64,000 nt of DNA, taken from NCBI GenBank assembly GCA_963573305.1, contig OY754327.1, forward strand, positions 56,598,244 to 56,662,243. The letters are read 5' to 3'. A model generated the notes under the pieces. It ran no database searches, was not told where the DNA came from, and worked only from the letters and a program-made list of their open reading frames with translations. This DNA comes from Pyrrhosoma nymphula (Eukaryota; Arthropoda; Insecta; Odonata; Coenagrionidae). Shown here in pieces: positions 58,684 to 64,000 of the stretch (within the stretch, counting starts at the first letter, position 1; each line of letters begins with the position of its first letter). The position numbers and the translations under genes were made by a program.

Positions 58684-61600
58684 GTTCCAAGTGCATATGG
58701 TCATTAATTCTAAGTATACTTCACCGACCGATCTGGTATTCTCAACATTTCCATGACAACACAGAGAACGCTAAGCGAAATGTTCGCATTTTCTACTACT
58801 TACAAGTATCTACCGCATCATCATGTTCTCAAAGTGTAACACAGGTCATAATAGCGAATTAATTTAAGAATTCGAGATAATTAACTACATCTCTGACGGA
58901 AAACACTTCGAAAAAAGATGTTTTAAACAAACTTTACACGAATTACTGGGATCAGTCTCACAGAAAACGAGCTTCGTTTTAATAATGGTAAGGTCAAGTA
59001 AACAACTAACGCTAACGACAATCTCAATTAATGCAATGATAAGTTTCTCATTAGAATGGAAATGTTTACCTCCAGTGCAAACCCCACTTGCTGATTCCCC
59101 ATTTCAAATTCCTTATTTTTTTAATCAAACACTTCTTTTTAATGCAAATCTATACCATCAATTACAGGCATTACTAGGATGCTTTTCCAATGCAGCGGGT
59201 TGTTCACCATTGTTAATTTACGTGTCTGGAGTGATAGATTCGTTAACGCTGCTACACATTCGAAAATTTACCTTTTCACATATACGCGGCTTAAACCCTG
59301 AATGTTTATTGAACTGCACGGTAGGAATTTCGTAACTTAGATTTCATTTAACAAAATATTTAAGGAAATGCTCTAATTATACGCTTCCCGTTAAATTCAC
59401 GATATATATAGAAAACCCAATTGCTAGAGCAAAGAAAATAGTATAACCTCATCCAAATAATAACTATGAAAGAGCATAGTTTAGTTTGACCATAATTCCT
59501 CAATTTCCATGAAGCATCATATTTTACCCCATCCGAACTTAGGTGTCATCCAATAAATTTCTAAATAAGATTGCAATATAATTCGCCATTTTTTGAGGTG
59601 ATAGAACATAAACCACAGCCGATAAAAATACAGGTATAAAAGTCAATGAGAAAGTAATTCTTTCATAGGAATAGATTTCTGAATGGTCTTAATAATTTAA
59701 ATTAGGTTTCAATGAATCCTATGATTAGTGAATTTTCAAAAATTTATTATATTTCGCCATGAATTATTTCATGATCTCCGGTGACTGTAAATAAAGAAGC
59801 TCCGGTTGAGCAGGGAATTAGATAGAATTTTATTAGGCATTTATAACTGTCTCAATGAGTAAAACGAATAAAAATGCCAAAGACAGATAAAAAACGAAGT
59901 TTTGAAGCAATTACCGGAAAAAATCCTGTCTTTCCCTCAATTGCGTGTTTCATGAGAAAAAACTTCTGTTTATGAAAAGAACCACGAAGAAAGGACACAC
60001 CCAAAAAAATAACAAGTGAGTTTAAGTAAGTAAGAAGTAAAAAAGAAGGGCCATTGGAAAAAAAAAACAGAAGGAAACGCTCCATGGGGAATACCAAAGG
60101 ACAGATACTTGGACCATATCAAGAGGGATACAGGAATCGAGCACTAAAAGAGAGTAATAGAGTTAACATTGAATCGAAAGAATTTTAGGACTGCAGTGTT
60201 AAAAGATTAAGGGCGAGGACAAAAATACTTAAAACCAAATCGTTTTCTTGCAAGCTCAGTAACCACTAAAACTCAATCTAATTTTACATCCTATTTGCTA
60301 TTACTTTGGACAGACAAGAATAATTTCGAGAAGCAATTAGGACTAAAATATAAAGCTTGACTGGTTGCGAAACTTAATTTTTATGCAGAGTTTCTCTGAT
60401 GATGATAGTAATTCCACTAACGTTTCATACTAACGAGGAAGTGAGAAGTATGTCATTTATCTCGCACAGAGGATAATTTGAAGGAAGTTCCGCGAGACAT
60501 GACGTCCAATGGCGATAGATTATATTTCAATCTGGATTGGTCACAGGATAGGAAGAGGATAAGAAGAGGGTACAACAGGGAAAGCTTTAGCGCAACGGAA
60601 AATGAGCTCCAAAACTTTCCGCTTCTCGATGCGGTAGACTCGTCACAACTCTTGGGGATACCCTCAACAGCTGAAGTGCGGCGAACGTCACCCTCCCAAT
60701 TTCCCGCATAAGGAAATGTTTGAAGCGCGTTTTCCGGCTTGGAAAGGAACTATCTGGTGCAATATGAGGTTTTTAATCTACTCCGGACGAGAGGAAAATC
60801 CTCAGTGAGAAATAATTCAAGTGCTGGCGCAAGCTGCAATAGGTGGAGGAAGAGTTTTCTGATTTTCATGAATAAGATTCTATCCGGTATGCCTTTAACA
60901 GAGGGAGGAAATACAAATAATTGCCTCCTTTAGGCACCCTTACTGAGGCTGTAGACGCAACTTTGAGGTTATTTTCAACCGGGCAGTCATTTCTTCAATT
61001 TCTCCACGGCCAAATACATGGCACGTCGATATGATGGATCGTCGATCCATCGAAATGTAAGGTCTTCACCGTGTAAAAGGGTCCACGGCCTTCATGGATC
61101 CTCTAACCAGGAGAGAAACCCGAGAAAACTTTGAGAATCTGTTGTTTTGATTGCCGTTAGCTATGGAAAATTCAGATTTTGACATCGGCCTCTAAATACC
61201 TGAAGGTCACTCTTGCGAGGGATTGAAAAAGACACAACTATATAGGTAAATGTCAGCCAGAAACTATGCCGCTTAACTCAAAGGAACGGCTTAAAAAGTA
61301 CGAAAGGAGCGAACAATTTGTTAAAAGCAAACATTATTACAGGCACCCCTCGTTTCGACATTTTGAGCTGGAGAATGATGTTTTAGAACTGGAGCCTTTT
61401 GATGAGTTTGCACGCCATCAACGTGAGTCGAACGTCTTCGACGGAAAGGTTTTGTGACCTGATCCTTTCATTTGGCTTAGTTAACCAATACCGCTAATAC
61501 CAAATATTAGTTAACCGCATTGTCGGTGACCAAACAATGAAAGACACCTTATACATTCTCAAGGCTTTAAAATTAGAATAAGAGCCGTAATTACTTTTGT

Positions 61601-62098
61601 TTGAATTTTATAAATTGATGAAAAGGCGATTAGGAATAAAGAAATGACACAAATTAATGAAAGTTTTCGTTAAAATGCTTTGGAACACAAAAATTAGAAG
61701 TATCAGTTTCTCTTTTAATAATATGAATAGGAATTAAAAAAAAGGTTGATATATGAAGAGGAAACGTTCCACATCACACTCACGCCGATTCTACGTGCAA
61801 TAACACGCGGCACTTCATGGTTTGCTAAAGCTCACCACTCCACTCAGCTACCCGTTTTGTTCCTTCACAAGTCTTCATTTCGACGTCAATCACATTTTGC
61901 CTGGTGCATGCCATTCATGGTCTTCCGCGGTAAATTACTCCCAATTTATTGCTCCTTCCATTGTTGCTTCCACGAAGCTGAGCTCAAGAACAGAAGTGAA
62001 GAGCTGCTACTTCTCGGAATAATAATGTGGAGGTTTCCCTTTGCCTTCCACATAGCATTACCGCAGCCGATCATGTAAATAGTGAAATGAGTGTTGCT
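58684..62098. other. Unassigned AT-rich DNA
   Basis: ORFs at 58985-59335 (116 codons, plus), 60478-60711, 60739-60933, 61266-61457 and 61746-62078 have no recognised domains. The 19-bp GATGGATCGTCGATCCATC palindrome near 61031-61049 is the only structure noticed. Confidence 0.4.
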
Positions 62099-62310
62099 TT
62101 ACCGACCAACTTGGTCTCCACCCTCACTCATATTACAAAAACGAAAGTGGGCTGGTGACCCCTCCTCCGAGTAACTGGCCGCATAATAATTGGCGGCAGC
62201 CACTCGCCATTTCTTCTCGGGTTTTTGTGGCATTTCTGAGTATTTTTTCTTTATCCATGGATGGCCCCCTAGATACTGCCATGTTTCGTCCACAAATACT
62301 TATCTGTTAT
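62099..62310 (-). pseudogene. Possible DDE-transposase-like fragment (weak)
   Basis: The minus frame reads VFVDETWQYLGGHPWIKKKY. The (V/L)xDETW pattern followed by a short gap and a conserved-looking WxK resembles the second catalytic-Asp region of some Tc1/mariner-like and related DDE transposases (DETW motif). The following residues (KKWRVAAANYYAASYSEEGS) do not match any family that I recognise, and no inverted repeats were found around it. It is 64 codons with an ATG inside the motif, so the start is not real. It could equally be an exon fragment of an unknown protein. Confidence 0.25.
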
Positions 62311-64000
62311 CAGTAGCATTCGCACTTTCCGCAGCTATTAACCCCGTTGTCTACTGAAACAGGTTAGTCATGGTGAGATGGTCAGGGTGGGGCGACCTCA
62401 TTGGAAGTCTATCAACGATCCGAACCCAGTGGACGTACTCTGAAGTCGAAGACATAGTTCTACATTTAAATTAACATGTTACGCAAAAATAGCCATATTT
62501 ATATACTTTGCATCTATATGTTAAGCTAATTATTGTACAGATTCAAAAGAGAGGGGCATAAATTCCCTTGGGGGAAATCAAGTTTGGGGTGAGATCAGCT
62601 CAAATGTTGAAGCAGCTGGCGGAAGCAGAATAATTTCAACTCAAATACGGAACAGGAAAATAAGAGCAAGCTTAAAATACTTCGAAATTATATGCATGCC
62701 TCGAGAAAAGACAAATGCACGTACAATAGTAGTAATAATATTTCAGGATTTCGGCAACTAATGTCATTTTTCACTTACTGTCTGCAACTTGAAAGCAAAG
62801 GGTACAGCATTCAGGACTGATTCAGATGACCATCCGTCCAGAGTACAGCCGATTCCAACGATTCTTAACTTAGCCATCGAGTATGAAATGGTGTTTCCAT
62901 CATAAGGTCGTTTCCCGCATACAAAAAGATTTTTAAAACAATCGAATGCTGTAATCTAAAAGTAGCACTTAAGAGATATGCAAGTACATTTCGTATTTTT
63001 ACCCAACCCCTCCAGCACATTTTGATTGCAGTTATCGTATAATTCTTTAATTGATTTGTTTTCCGTATACTCTACACATATGTCAGGATGGAAAAATAAA
63101 TCATAAATGAGTGTATGAATGAATGTAAACACGACGCATGAATGAGAATATATTTTCATCACAATAAAACTCCAAAAATATAACTTACGGTTACGCATAT
63201 GACAGAGTTCTGGTAAACTACTGGTGCTCTTACAAAAGCATTTATAGAAATAAGTGTCCAAAGGCTTGCGACAACCACCATTATTAACATGCTGGCCTCA
63301 CAATCTGAGATTGGCAGAATCAAATCGCGCCTTGGTCATAGATATCGCGTTTGTATTAAAACCAGTTATTCCTTAGCAAATGAAGTATGTACTATGAAAC
63401 CCAAGTTTACAACTACAAAAATTTCTTCCCTAATTTTTTAACAAGTTTTAAAGTATTTTCACGCAATTTTTTCTTTATGTATAAGAATATAAATATATAT
63501 ATATTGATAAAATATAAAATATTTTTCAGATAAAATATATTTCGTCCCACGCTAAGAAATATGATGAAAATTGGAATCTTACATCATGTAGCATGGGCTA
63601 CGAACTCCCCAGAAAATGAGTGATTCCAATTGGAATTGCGCGGACATCAAGGGTCAAGGTTCACACAACGATTAAAAGGCATAGGGCTGGAAAAAATAGT
63701 ATAAGTACCCTTCATTGAAAACCAACAAAATGCGCATTGCTTTAAAGATAAGAAGACGCGGGCACAGAAATTTAAAAAATTCACAGACGAGAGTTTTGAA
63801 GACCAAATCTCACAAAAGTTGACGGCATTAAAATCGTTTCATGGGCATGTCCCATTTTACTTTTCCGGGTAACTCTTCGCATCGTTTGGCGCCGCGCGGG
63901 TTCTCGGGAACATGGACACTCTCATGGCTCGCTATTCATAGACCCTCCCACGATGTTGACACTCGCTGCCATCCCTGCATTTCAAAACGCAACATTACCG
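62311..64000. other. Unassigned AT-rich DNA to the window edge
   Basis: One 101-codon minus ORF (62956-63261) without a motif. AT-rich simple sequence lies near 63480-63530. GC content rises after 63840 with CpGs (GGCGCCGCGCGGG near 63890), which may be the start of a feature beyond the edge. Confidence 0.4.

Noticed and set aside
1..64000. CRISPR array, operon or bacterial-type promoter structure
   Set aside because: No regularly spaced direct repeats and no tightly packed ORFs; the composition and element content are eukaryotic.

Overview
The window looks like a piece of an AT-rich, intron- and repeat-laden arthropod (probably insect) nuclear genome. It has no operons, no ribosome-binding sites and no long open reading frames; the longest is 212 codons in 64 kb. 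What can be recognised is the debris of many eukaryotic mobile elements. I found no host protein-coding gene that I can name, no CRISPR array and no canonical tRNA gene. The taxon cannot be fixed from the sequence alone; a Helitron, a P-element relative, a hAT element, several LINE lineages and tRNA-derived SINEs together fit an arthropod best.

Layout. 0-10 kb: a 5S-rRNA-derived repeat (125-180), the tail of a LINE reverse transcriptase (811-1180), a 168-bp foldback carrying a hammerhead-like motif (3242-3409), one long but unconvincing ORF (4804-5442) and a second-lineage LINE RT fragment (9583-10091). 10-20 kb: tRNA-derived SINEs (12112-12195, 16365-16546, 19476-19620), a Cys-rich ORF (13255-13473), an unknown ORF (13906-14286), a complete small TIR element (16547-17098) and pyrimidine-rich tracts. 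20-30 kb: an 18-G run, a GC/CpG-rich block (22830-23480), then a nested locus at 23577-24975 in which one copy of the 16.5-kb TIR element is split by a Helitron terminus and by a 588-bp solo LTR with TG...CA ends and a 4-bp target duplication; LINE scraps follow. 30-40 kb: a bounded 2.17-kb Helitron (31360-33527) with a broken Rep gene, a complete tRNA SINE (34110-34370), LINE RT fragments (37385-37605, 39590-39832) and a second hammerhead-like repeat (39404-39525). 40-50 kb: a CpG-rich block (40130-40500), a P-element transposase fragment (42135-42475), a SINE (45806-45960) and a large inverted-repeat version of the TIR element (48920-49898). 50-64 kb: a SINE (51815-51940), a GC-richer block, a LINE RT tail (55985-56400), a 68-bp near-perfect palindrome (57246-57313) and a 902-bp hAT-type element with a 7/8-matching 8-bp target duplication (57774-58675). 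The last 5 kb holds nothing I can assign apart from one doubtful ORF at 62 kb.

Functionally this reads as an intergenic or intronic stretch serving as a repeat graveyard. All recognisable coding fragments contain frameshifts, stops or truncations, so nothing here should be able to move on its own. The items most worth a second look are the hammerhead-like cores inside inverted repeats, the Helitron with Rep motifs, the nested TIR/Helitron/LTR locus, and the CpG-rich blocks, which are the best places to look for a real promoter or first exon.
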